From Nitrospirota bacterium (lineage in GTDB: Bacteria > Nitrospirota > Thermodesulfovibrionia > Thermodesulfovibrionales > Dissulfurispiraceae): 44,600 bases of DNA. Below, one piece after another: positions 9,741-17,170 of the stretch. Where the stretch lies: NCBI GenBank assembly GCA_023476565.1, contig JAMCVZ010000020.1, positions 1 to 44,600 of the forward strand. The letters run 5' to 3'. Made by a program: the position numbers and the translations under genes. A model generated the notes under the pieces. That model searched no databases and had not been told where the DNA came from. It worked only from the letters and a program-made list of their open reading frames with translations. Within the stretch, counting starts at the first letter, position 1. Every line of letters starts with the position of its first letter.

Positions 9741-10445
9741 ATGCTCCTAAACAAAGTGCTTAATATTCTTTTCCCCTCTCAATGCCCTCTCTGCGGCAAC
9801 AAGTCGGACAGCGCTCTTTATAACCCCATATGCTCATCATGCTGGAGAGGTATTGAAAGGTATACGGGTCCTGCGTGCAGGATATGCGGGATCCCGGTAG
9901 CATCACCGCTCGCGACAATTTGCGGGTCTTGCATGAAAAAGAAGCCTCTTTTTTCAAGAATCCTCTATTACGGAACGTATGAAGGCGCTTTAAAGGAATC
10001 CATTCGCCTCCTCAAGTTCAGTGGCGTAAAAAGGCTGTCAAAACCCTTGAGTTATCTCCTTTCCGAACTATCTGTTTCGGGGTTTGACGGCATAGTTCCC
10101 GTGCCGCTCCACCCCAAAAAACTCCGACAGCGGGAATTCAACCAGATGGCTGTGATGGGCCGTCATCTTGCCGGAAGGATAAAGGTCCCCCTGATGCTGG
10201 ATGTCCTTAAAAAGGTGCATGACACATTGCCTCAAACAGAGGTAACAGGAAAAGAACGGCTGGAAAACGTTAAAAAGGCATATCTCGCGTCTGAAAAGGC
10301 CGCCGGCCTGGAACTGCTGCTTATAGATGATGTCATAACCACCGGCGCTACGGTGAGCGAATGTGTGCGGGCACTCATGACCGCCGGGGCAAAAGAGGTA
10401 ACCGTTGCAGCGCTCGCCCGCTCTATGCCTAAACAGAACACTTGA
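9741..10445 (+). CDS. comF: ComF-family phosphoribosyltransferase-like protein
   Basis: ComF-type proteins combine an N-terminal zinc finger with a phosphoribosyltransferase fold and are implicated in DNA uptake or single-strand DNA handling; the biochemical reaction is unsettled. The 234-residue protein shows a four-cysteine finger pair (CPLCGNK, CSSCW, CRICG, CGSC) in the first 65 residues. It then has IVPVPLHPKKLRQREFNQ and the PRPP-binding loop LLIDDVITTGATVSEC near 190-206. No other competence genes are in the window. A 120-bp stretch between purA and this gene holds an imperfect GC-rich hairpin (about 9627-9707) that may end the purA transcript. Confidence 0.85.
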   Translation: MLLNKVLNILFPSQCPLCGNKSDSALYNPICSSCWRGIERYTGPACRICGIPVASPLATICGSCMKKKPLFSRILYYGTYEGALKESIRLLKFSGVKRLSKPLSYLLSELSVSGFDGIVPVPLHPKKLRQREFNQMAVMGRHLAGRIKVPLMLDVLKKVHDTLPQTEVTGKERLENVKKAYLASEKAAGLELLLIDDVITTGATVSECVRALMTAGAKEVTVAALARSMPKQNT

Positions 10446-10481
10446 AAACTCCCTCTGTTTGCTGGTATATTTAATGTTGTT

Positions 10482-10566
10482 GCCGAAGTGGTGGAACTGG
10501 TAGACACGCACGTTTGAGGGGCGTGTGGAGCAATCCATGCGGGTTCGAGTCCCGCCTTCGGCACCA
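10482..10566 (+). tRNA. tRNA-Leu (anticodon GAG), CCA encoded
   Basis: The 85-nt sequence folds as a class II tRNA. The acceptor stem GCCGAAG pairs with CTTCGGC. The D arm contains TGGTAGA. The anticodon stem is CACGT/GCGTG with loop TTGAGGG (anticodon GAG). A long variable arm (TGGAGCAATCCA) is followed by a T arm with GGTTCGAGTCC. The 3' end ACCA is encoded. The long variable arm and discriminator A fit leucine. The tRNA lies 36 nt after comF. Open frames on either strand across it are artefacts. Confidence 0.97.
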
Positions 10567-10843
10567 TTTCTTCCAGTAGACCTCACCGAAGTCGTCTTTG
10601 CTCACGGCAGCGGGAGCAGCCGCCACAGTACAAGGAACAAGTATGTTGCTCAGGTAATACAGAATGCCGGATCGGTACACTTCTTTTCGATCTCCTCACC
10701 AGGAAAGAGGATACTATTAACGGCGGGAGTGTATAAGAAGGCTTTTAGTATGGAGGGAAAACTTTACTTTGAGATTCGCGAGAACAGTTTTTTGAAAGCC
10801 GGATTTTGATGGTGCACATGCGGCTTACAGCACGCGCCGGAGG

Positions 10844-12775
10844 TTAATATCGCTCTCCGACCCACATATCGATGGCAAACCTCAGTACCTTGTTCCTGCC
10901 CCTTTCCTTTGCCTTATAGAGGGCGACATCCGCGAACTTGATGGCCTCCCAGAAGTTCTGGGTATCTACAGGGAACTCGCTTACGCCGATACTGATCGTC
11001 TTCTGGACAAGGCCGCCGGTAATCTTGACCTTTGTCGCCTCGATGCTTTCCCTTATCTTTTCCGCCACCATTACGGAATCATCCGGCTTTGTATCTATCA
11101 GCAGGACTATAAACTCCTCTCCGCCGAAACGGATAACGAGGTCGGAGCTCCTCACGCTCTTTCTTATAACGTTCGAGGTCTCTTTCAAAACCATATCGCC
11201 GACATCATGTCCGTATTGATCGTTCGTCTGTTTGAAAAAATCGAGATCGCACATCAGCAGGCCGAGGGTCGTACCCCTTCTCAGGACGCCCGCGATCAGG
11301 TTCTCAAAGCTTTCCTCAAGGAATCTCCTGTTATAAAGGCCCGTCAGTGCATCCCTGAAAGCCGAATCCTTCAGCGTTTTCATGAGCCTTTTCGCTTCCA
11401 AAACCGGCTGGGCCTCGGTTATATACTGCCGTGCCCTGCCTATCTTTTTTTCAAGATCGTTTACCTGGCACAACTCGGGCCTGTCGCACACAAACTGGAC
11501 GACTCCCCCGACATTGCCGCCGACAATGATAGGTACGCAGACATGCGCCGCTTCGGAAGCTTCCGCATAATACTTGCAGATATCCGGATACTCCACCGAA
11601 GAAACAGAATGTCCGGTTCTTTTCGCCCTGCACAGATCGCAATCGAGCTGTGTTTCCCTCTTGCAGTATAATTCCGTTCCCTCGGCTTCAGGGGGATATA
11701 CTATCTTCATCGTATTCTTGCTGTTGGACACCTCATAAATGACACAACTGTCCAGGGCCAGAGCCTCCCTGAATATTCTCCCGAGGCGCATATAGATATC
11801 CTCTATGCTATCGTCCTCCTCTATGACCTTTTTGAAGGACGTTACGTGCCCTATCGTATCCATCAGTTTGTTGAACTCCCTGGAAAGCAGGCCAAGTTCA
11901 TCCTTTGAGGCCACGTCGAGCTTCTTTGAAAGATCTACATCCCCCGCTGACAGCGCCTTGATCTGGCCGATTATAGCCCTGATCGGCCTGACCAGCGAGC
12001 GAGAGATAAACACCCCGAACACTATCGAGAGCAATGCCGCAAACCCGAAGGTAAAGCTGATGGCGACTATCGCTATGTTGAACCACAGCCTCATGGTATT
12101 GGTAAACTTATTCCATGCCTTGCCTACGGTTATGGCATAATCGTTCAGGACGGTGACGGCATCACGCGTGAACAGGTCATACTCGGTTATCTTATCTTCC
12201 AGCCCGGCATTGCCTGCCGCAGCTCCGCCTTTGATGCTGTTGAGCCGCATGCCCGATATTTCATCCACAAGTTTCCCAATATTGGAGATTTTTGAAATGG
12301 CGTCTTCTATTTCCTTCCTCTTGTCAGCATCACGCACCTGAGTTACAAGATAAGGCTCGGAAAGCTGTCCCGTAGCGCGGTTATAATCGATCACCTGGCC
12401 GCCTTTCAGCAGGGCATTAAGATAGGATGTCGAGTCATCCAGGGTCCCCTTGGCGCGTCTGTAGTTGGCTCTAATACCTTTCTCGTCCTTTAATATGAAC
12501 ATGTTGTGCACCGAGATATTCGCGCCCCTCAATTTCCGTATTACTATGTTCGCGGTCTTTTCCTGGGGCCAGATATTATCGACCATCTGCTTCGACTTCG
12601 CGCTCATGTCGAACATCGTACACAACCCGATGGCCGATATTATCGCGAGCCAGAAGAGCGCGCCGAAAGAGAACAATACAAATTTTTTTCGTATGGGCAG
12701 GTCGACAAACGTAATGACGTTTATAATTCGTCGAAATAGCTCTTTTGCACTGGTCTTTGGGGGCATTTGAGACAT
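10844..12775 (-). CDS. Membrane-bound GGDEF diguanylate cyclase with HAMP and GAF-like domains
   Basis: The 643-residue protein has a first transmembrane segment near 30-55, an extracytoplasmic helical region (about 60-205) like four-helix-bundle sensors, a second membrane segment near 215-245, a HAMP linker, and a GAF-like cytoplasmic domain (about 320-455) with several cysteines (CKRETQLDCDLC). A full GGDEF domain (about 475-635) follows. The active site is GGEEF and the inhibitory RxxD site (RSSD) sits exactly five residues before it, so cyclic-di-GMP synthesis with product inhibition is expected. GGAG lies 7 nt before the ATG used here. However, a good promoter overlaps this start, and the ATG nine bases on (12766, MPPKTS) could begin a leaderless message. 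Confidence 0.88.
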   Translation of the reverse strand: MSQMPPKTSAKELFRRIINVITFVDLPIRKKFVLFSFGALFWLAIISAIGLCTMFDMSAKSKQMVDNIWPQEKTANIVIRKLRGANISVHNMFILKDEKGIRANYRRAKGTLDDSTSYLNALLKGGQVIDYNRATGQLSEPYLVTQVRDADKRKEIEDAISKISNIGKLVDEISGMRLNSIKGGAAAGNAGLEDKITEYDLFTRDAVTVLNDYAITVGKAWNKFTNTMRLWFNIAIVAISFTFGFAALLSIVFGVFISRSLVRPIRAIIGQIKALSAGDVDLSKKLDVASKDELGLLSREFNKLMDTIGHVTSFKKVIEEDDSIEDIYMRLGRIFREALALDSCVIYEVSNSKNTMKIVYPPEAEGTELYCKRETQLDCDLCRAKRTGHSVSSVEYPDICKYYAEASEAAHVCVPIIVGGNVGGVVQFVCDRPELCQVNDLEKKIGRARQYITEAQPVLEAKRLMKTLKDSAFRDALTGLYNRRFLEESFENLIAGVLRRGTTLGLLMCDLDFFKQTNDQYGHDVGDMVLKETSNVIRKSVRSSDLVIRFGGEEFIVLLIDTKPDDSVMVAEKIRESIEATKVKITGGLVQKTISIGVSEFPVDTQNFWEAIKFADVALYKAKERGRNKVLRFAIDMWVGERY

Positions 12776-12776
12776 A

Positions 12777-12805
12777 ATTATACTCCGGTCCAAAAAAGTA
12801 ATCAA
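12777..12805 (-). promoter_or_regulatory. Promoter of the GGDEF gene
   Basis: On the minus strand TTGATT (12805-12800), a 17-bp spacer and a perfect TATAAT (12782-12777) form a sigma-70-like promoter. The -10 box ends one base before the first candidate ATG. Transcription would therefore start near 12770, at or inside the first codons, which favours the ATG at 12766. Confidence 0.55.
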
Positions 12806-12887
12806 GATTTATTTTAAATTTTATTTTAAATATTGCGCTTACGGGCCCCCGGATGGGCTCCCACCGGATTTGGGCGTCCCTTTATTA

Positions 12888-12917
12888 TTGACAATATTCC
12901 TTATTTTAGATTATATT
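12888..12917 (+). promoter_or_regulatory. Promoter of the 52-aa cysteine protein
   Basis: A perfect -35 box TTGACA (12888-12893) is followed 18 bp later by TATATT (12912-12917), or 17 bp later by TTATAT. The next plus-strand gene starts at 13064, so the message would have a 5' leader of about 140 nt. Confidence 0.6.
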
Positions 12918-13035
12918 TTAGGGTTTTAGTGAGGTTCCTCAGGTATGCCCAGTTGGTCCTGGCTTAAAAATCCAAAGAGGAATAAATAATCGGGAAACTA
13001 TATATCCGGCGGATATGAACGGAAATTTTCCGGCA

Positions 13036-13051
13036 TTTCCTGTACAGGAAA
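13036..13051. promoter_or_regulatory. Perfect 16-bp palindrome abutting a ribosome site
   Basis: TTTCCTGTACAGGAAA is fully self-complementary and its last base begins the AGGAGGG ribosome site of the following gene. Two other palindromes precede it in the same leader: ATATCC-GGC-GGATAT (about 13003-13017) and CGGAAATTTTCCG (about 13019-13031). They could be operators, or RNA stems controlling access to the ribosome site. Confidence 0.45.
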
Positions 13052-13063
13052 GGAGGGAGAATC

Positions 13064-13222
13064 ATGGCAGAGAAAGTAAAATCAAAGACCGATGTGGCTG
13101 CAAGGGCTGAAAACAAGGGTAAGGGGCAGACCTGCCGCAACTGCGGAAACAAGATCGAAGTTGTTTTGTCCATTTCCGCATCAGGAAAGAAAAGAATGAG
13201 GCGCATCTGCTGCGAAGGCTGA
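13064..13222 (+). CDS. 52-aa cysteine-containing small basic protein
   Basis: The small protein starts MAEKVKSKTDVAARAENKGK and has TCRNCGNK near 23-30 and a closing RRICCEG. The CxxC plus CC pattern could bind one zinc ion, like a minimal zinc ribbon. It is rich in lysine and arginine. AGGAGGG lies 6 nt before the ATG and a strong promoter lies 150 bp upstream, so expression is likely although the gene is short. I do not recognise the family and cannot assign a function; nucleic-acid binding would fit composition only. A long hairpin follows the stop codon. Confidence 0.65.
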   Translation: MAEKVKSKTDVAARAENKGKGQTCRNCGNKIEVVLSISASGKKRMRRICCEG

Positions 13223-13229
13223 TTATCTG

Positions 13230-13265
13230 TTTCCTGCGGCACGGGACAGTCCCTGCCGCAGGAAA
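13230..13265. terminator. Long hairpin after the small cysteine protein
   Basis: TTTCCTGCGGCA plus GGGA pairs with TCCC plus TGCCGCAGGAAA, giving a 16-bp stem with one bulged C and a 3-nt loop. It begins 7 nt after the stop codon. There is no long T run, so it is either a weak bidirectional terminator or an mRNA-stabilising stem. Confidence 0.5.
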
Positions 13266-13326
13266 CATCCAGCCGCAAGCTTAACAGAGCGGCAGACGGC
13301 CCACCCCTTCACTTATTCTGGTCGTT

Positions 13327-14430
13327 GTGTCAATGGCCCTTGACAGCGGCCGTATCCCCTGGTACGCTTGCCTTATGAGTGAGTATATCAGCGACATGTA
13401 TGATCTGTGCAGCGAGATTGCAAAGGCCCGGGACCTCGACACTACCCTGAATATCCTTGTAAAGAGCATTACAGCGATTATGGGAGTGAAGGGCGCGTCC
13501 GTCAGACTCCTGGATGAGAAGAACCAGACCCTGCGGGTAGCTGCAGCCTACGGGTTGAGCAAATCTTACATAGATAAGGGGCCGCTGGTGCTTGCCGAGA
13601 ACCCGGTGGAAAGGGAGATACTCGGGGGCAAGGTGGTCAGCACCAAGGACATTACCCAAGAGCCCGATGTTGTTTATCGTGAAGAAGCCGCGTGGGAAGG
13701 CATAAAATCCATCCTCAACATGCCGCTCATGGCAGGAGACCGGGCAATAGGTATTATAAGAATATACACCTCGGAGCCGCATGAATTTACCCCCGAAGAG
13801 ATCGAAAGGCTCAGGGGTCTCTCCTCCTTCGGCGGGATCATTGTGGACAGGGCGAAACTCTGGGACGAAATGCGCGCCCTCACCTGCATAGCCCAATCCA
13901 TAAGCTCCACGCTGTCCCTTGAGGAGGTCCTTCAAATTATTGCTGAAAACGCAGCACGCGCGCTCGGGATGCGGGCCTCTTCAATCAGATTGCTTGACAG
14001 TGAAGGAAAGCTCCTCGAGATGAAAGCCGCCTACGGGCTCAGCAGCACCTATCTCGGCAAAGGTCCTGTGGAACTCACCAAAAGTACTCTTGACAGGAAG
14101 TGCATAGAGGGGAGGTGCGCCCTGATCCAGGACATAAGCAAGGATGCGGAGCTCCAGTACCCTGATGAAGTAGTACAGGAAGGCATACGGGCCATGCTCT
14201 CTGTCCCGCTGAAGGTTAAGGGCAAGGCGATAGGGATCTTGAGGGTGTATGCATCGGTTCCCTACAAATTCAGCCCTTCTGAAATTGAGTTCCTGACCAC
14301 GCTCGCGTCATACGGGGCCATAGCCATCGAAAATGCCCGCCTTTATGAGCACGTTAAAAATGAATATGAGGAGCTGACAAGAGATGTTTGGAAATGGTAT
14401 GACTGGGGATCCCGCTTCCCGAATATCTGA
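13327..14430 (+). CDS. Tandem GAF-domain sensor protein preceding the hydrogenase operon
   Basis: The protein is made of two consecutive GAF domains (about 20-185 and 195-345), each with the R-L-L-D and A-A-x-G-L-S signatures (SVRLLDEKNQTLRVAAAYGL and SIRLLDSEGKLLEMKAAYGL) and ending in a P-E/S-E-I-E helix. There is no kinase, HTH, GGDEF or membrane segment, so it is a stand-alone small-ligand, redox or protein-binding sensor. The two halves are similar enough to suggest internal duplication. The frame begins at a GTG (13327); an ATG at 13375 (MSEYISDMYDL) is an equally good start, and neither has a strong ribosome site. Its 3' end overlaps the hydrogenase beta gene by 47 nt in another frame, implying co-transcription. 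Confidence 0.82.
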   Translation: MSMALDSGRIPWYACLMSEYISDMYDLCSEIAKARDLDTTLNILVKSITAIMGVKGASVRLLDEKNQTLRVAAAYGLSKSYIDKGPLVLAENPVEREILGGKVVSTKDITQEPDVVYREEAAWEGIKSILNMPLMAGDRAIGIIRIYTSEPHEFTPEEIERLRGLSSFGGIIVDRAKLWDEMRALTCIAQSISSTLSLEEVLQIIAENAARALGMRASSIRLLDSEGKLLEMKAAYGLSSTYLGKGPVELTKSTLDRKCIEGRCALIQDISKDAELQYPDEVVQEGIRAMLSVPLKVKGKAIGILRVYASVPYKFSPSEIEFLTTLASYGAIAIENARLYEHVKNEYEELTRDVWKWYDWGSRFPNI

Positions 14431-15448
14431 CCTTCTTGTTCCAAAGGCGTCTTTTTTCACGTGGCTGGATTCTTTGAGGGAGAGGCTTTCCATCATCGGT
14501 CCTGTTGCTGAAGAGGGCCGGGCCGTGTTCAGGGAAATAGCGTCTTCGGGAGAGCTTTATATGGAATATGAGTCTACGATGCTCTCTCCGGGAAAGGTTT
14601 ACCTGTGCAGCCCAAGGGAAGATCTCTTCAGGCTCTCGTTCGGGAAAGGCCTGAGCATCGAAGAGCCGCCCCGTGATTCCGCGCAGCGCATTATTGTCGG
14701 CATCCATGCGTGCGATACGAATGCCGTGCTTTACCTTGACAGGACATTCCTGGGTACTTTCAGGGACCCGCTGTATGAGGAGAGGAGGAGGAATACAATA
14801 CTCATAGCCCTGAACTGCGGCACAGCATCGAAAAACTGCTTCTGCTCATCGGTCGGCACAGGCCCTTTCCTCAAGGTGGAGAGCGGTTATGACATGCTCC
14901 TCACCGATTTCGGAGAGGATTATCTGGTTGAGATAAAGACCGCAGGGGCCCGCAGGCTTTTCGATGTGGACGATATCCGTGGAGCCGGTCACGAAGACTT
15001 CAGACTCAAGGATGAAAAAGAGCGTTCGGCGCTCCGGACATTCACAAAGACCATCAACACCGAAGGTCTCAACAAACTGCTGAGGGAAAATCCCGAACAC
15101 CCTGTCTGGAGGCATACTGCGGAGGAGCGCTGCCTCTCCTGCACCAATTGTGTCATGGTCTGTCCCACATGCTTCTGCTACGATGTGGTCGATGAAATTT
15201 CCATGGACATGAAAACGGTGAGGAGATACCGGCAGTGGGATGCATGCCAGGACACCCGTTTCGCAGAAGTGCACGGGGGAAATTTCAGGGCAAGGAGATC
15301 CGCGCGGCTGCGGCAGTTTGTGACGCATAAGCTCGATCAGATGCACCAGTACGGAGTATCCGGTACAGTGGGGTGCGGAAGGTGCATCACCTGGTGCCCC
15401 ACAGGCATAGACCTCACCGAGATGGCAAAGCAGGTGCAAGGAAAATGA
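14384..15448 (+). CDS. hydB: Group 3b [NiFe] hydrogenase, iron-sulfur beta subunit
   Basis: This 354-residue protein resembles the beta subunit of sulfhydrogenase / NADP-linked hydrogenases (also AsrA-like), an electron-transfer partner carrying two [4Fe-4S] clusters. IIVGIHACDTNAVLYLD near 105-121 is the family's central motif. The C-terminal clusters are CLSCTNCVMVCPTCFCYD (about 248-265) and CGRCITWCPTGIDL (about 330-343). Starts at 14384 or 14399 are both possible; GAGGAG lies about 10 nt before the first. It overlaps the GAF gene upstream by 47 nt and the gamma gene downstream by 4 nt, so all are likely translated from one message. Confidence 0.88.
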   Translation: MFGNGMTGDPASRISDLLVPKASFFTWLDSLRERLSIIGPVAEEGRAVFREIASSGELYMEYESTMLSPGKVYLCSPREDLFRLSFGKGLSIEEPPRDSAQRIIVGIHACDTNAVLYLDRTFLGTFRDPLYEERRRNTILIALNCGTASKNCFCSSVGTGPFLKVESGYDMLLTDFGEDYLVEIKTAGARRLFDVDDIRGAGHEDFRLKDEKERSALRTFTKTINTEGLNKLLRENPEHPVWRHTAEERCLSCTNCVMVCPTCFCYDVVDEISMDMKTVRRYRQWDACQDTRFAEVHGGNFRARRSARLRQFVTHKLDQMHQYGVSGTVGCGRCITWCPTGIDLTEMAKQVQGK

Positions 15449-16260
15449 ATCCCCTGAGACCGGTAAAGGCGATCTTAAAAAAGATAAGGCGCGAAACAGC
15501 CGATGTCAAAACCTATACCGTGCAGGTGGGCGAGGAGTTCCCCGGGGAATTGTCGCCCGGACAGTTCAATATGGTCGGCTATCCGGGAGTCGGGGAAGCG
15601 CCCCTATCGTTCAGCTCACTCCGGGATGACGGCTGCATCGAGCATACGGTGAGGGTTGTCGGCGCGGTGACCGCTTCCATAGATAAAATGACCGAAGGAG
15701 ATGAGCTTCTCCTCAGGGGCCCTTACGGACAGGGCTGGCCCATGGACAGGGCAGGAGCAGGGGATCTGCTTCTGGTCGCGGGTGGGTTGGGGCTTGCGCC
15801 CCTGCGGCCTGTGATCAGGGAGGTCCTGAAAAACAGGGACTCGTTCGGGGATGTCTTTCTCCTCTACGGCGCGAGAAATGAAAAGAATCTCCTTTTCATG
15901 GACGAGTATGAAGCATGGAGAAAGGCGATTTCGTTTCACCTCACCGTGGATGAGCTAGTGACCGATGAACGCTGGAGCCATAGTGTGGGCCTGATCACCG
16001 GCCTGCTGGACAGTGTCAAGTTTGGCGGTGGAAAGACACAGGCGTTTGTTGTAGGACCGGAAATGATGATGCGTTTCGTATGCAGGGGACTCATGATGCG
16101 TGGAGTTCATCCCTCGAAGATCTCTGTGTCTCTTGAAAGGCGCATGAAATGCGGCATCGCCCAATGCGGCCATTGCCAGCACGTCGGCTTTTTTGTATGC
16201 AAGGACGGGCCTGTGTTCACGTATAAAGAGGTGGCAGGGTTGATGGATGGACTACTGTAA
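15445..16260 (+). CDS. hydG: Group 3b hydrogenase gamma subunit (FAD/NAD(P) reductase with [2Fe-2S])
   Basis: This is a 271-residue ferredoxin-NADP reductase-like subunit (AsrB/HydG type), the diaphorase end where electrons pass to or from NAD(P). The FAD motif is in QFNMVGYPGVGEAPLSFSS; the nucleotide-binding part contains LLLVAGGLGLAPLRPVI (about 110-126). The C-terminal cluster loop is MKCGIAQCGHCQHVG with a further C in FFVCKDGP, the four-cysteine [2Fe-2S] pattern. The ATG overlaps the beta-gene stop as ATGA, which fixes the start; a longer open frame from 15373 runs inside the upstream gene. Confidence 0.9.
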   Translation: MNPLRPVKAILKKIRRETADVKTYTVQVGEEFPGELSPGQFNMVGYPGVGEAPLSFSSLRDDGCIEHTVRVVGAVTASIDKMTEGDELLLRGPYGQGWPMDRAGAGDLLLVAGGLGLAPLRPVIREVLKNRDSFGDVFLLYGARNEKNLLFMDEYEAWRKAISFHLTVDELVTDERWSHSVGLITGLLDSVKFGGGKTQAFVVGPEMMMRFVCRGLMMRGVHPSKISVSLERRMKCGIAQCGHCQHVGFFVCKDGPVFTYKEVAGLMDGLL

Positions 16261-16269
16261 GCAAATTCG

Positions 16270-16369
16270 AAATCCTAAACTCTAAATCCTGAACATAGGG
16301 AAGCACGCCGTGTTTGGAAAATTTTAATTTTGAGTTTTGAATTTGTTTGGAGTTTAGAAATTAGGATTT
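16270..16369. repeat. AT-rich inverted repeat inside the hydrogenase operon
   Basis: In the 139-bp gap between gamma and delta genes, AAATCCTAAACTCTAAATCC (16270-16289) pairs with GGAGTTTAGAAATTAGGATTT (16349-16369), about 17 of 22 positions. A T run (TTTTTTAT) follows the right arm. It could fold into a stem-loop that tunes the ratio of upstream to downstream subunits. Confidence 0.45.
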
Positions 16370-16399
16370 AGATTTTTTATCTTATATCTCGGAGCTTGT

Positions 16400-17170
16400 A
16401 TGAACAAACCTCGTCTCGGGTTTTTTAAATATTCCTGCTGCGCGGGGTGCGAATTCCAGACCTTTTATTTCCAGAAGCATCTGGCTGAAACGCTCGCCGC
16501 TTTTGACATCGTCTACGCAAAGATGGTCTTGAGAGGTGGCGCCCCGGAGGGCCCCTTTGATCTGGCCCTGGTTGAGGGCACGATCACTGAGGCGTGGCAA
16601 GTGGATGAGCTCAAGAAGGTCAGAAAGAACAGCACGCTGCTTTTCGCTATAGGCGCCTGCGCGGTGAACGGAGGCATTCCCGCGATAAAGGCCCTGGCGC
16701 CGGAGCTTGAGGTTGAGGAAAAGGTCTACAAAGACCTCTCCACGATCCATTCCATAAGGCCCCAGCCCATCAATGTGTATGTTCCTGTGGATGGTTATAT
16801 CAGGGGCTGTCCTCCGGGAGCAAGGGATCTCTATGAGGCCCTCACCTCGGTGCTTGCACAAAAAAAGCCCGGCTTTCTTACATACTCCGTATGCGTGGAA
16901 TGCAAACTGGAGCGTAATATCTGTATCCTGGTCGCTTACGGCATGCCCTGCATGGGCCCGGTTACAAATGCCGGGTGCGGCGCGCTCTGTCCCACATACA
17001 AGAGGCCCTGCTATTCCTGCTTCGGCGCGATGAAACAGGCCAATGCCCCTGCACTCGCACATAAGTTCAGGAAGCTCGGGCTGTCGGAAGATGATATCAG
17101 GAGGAAATTTACCATGTTCGATGCTAACAGTGCTGAATCCCGAAAGGCGGCCGATTTCAGTGAAGATTAA
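16400..17170 (+). CDS. hydD: Group 3b [NiFe] hydrogenase small (delta) subunit
   Basis: This 256-residue small subunit carries the iron-sulfur relay next to the NiFe site. The proximal cluster residues are in YSCCAGCEFQ (near 11), GACAVNGGIP (near 77) and RGCPPG (near 135). Further cysteines in CVECKLERNIC, GMPCMGPVTNAGCGALCP and CYSCFGAM give the medial and distal clusters. There is no twin-arginine signal, so the enzyme is cytoplasmic. CGGAG lies 6 nt before the ATG. The last codons overlap the alpha-subunit start by 11 nt. Confidence 0.92.
   Translation: MNKPRLGFFKYSCCAGCEFQTFYFQKHLAETLAAFDIVYAKMVLRGGAPEGPFDLALVEGTITEAWQVDELKKVRKNSTLLFAIGACAVNGGIPAIKALAPELEVEEKVYKDLSTIHSIRPQPINVYVPVDGYIRGCPPGARDLYEALTSVLAQKKPGFLTYSVCVECKLERNICILVAYGMPCMGPVTNAGCGALCPTYKRPCYSCFGAMKQANAPALAHKFRKLGLSEDDIRRKFTMFDANSAESRKAADFSED

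Noticed and set aside
10471-10680. Minus-strand frame with [16 protein letters not shown]-like sequence
   Set aside because: It is the antisense of tRNA-Leu, a known source of false proteins.
10567-10843. Plus-strand frame after the tRNA
   Set aside because: It runs out of the tRNA sequence and has no start or domain of its own.
14451-14470. Second CACGTG-containing site considered as parS
   Set aside because: Only the central six bases match; the flanks are not palindromic, and it lies inside a coding region.
16261-16399. Gap in the hydrogenase operon considered as a promoter or riboswitch
   Set aside because: Only an imperfect AT-rich inverted repeat was found; no conserved riboswitch core or clear -35/-10 pair.
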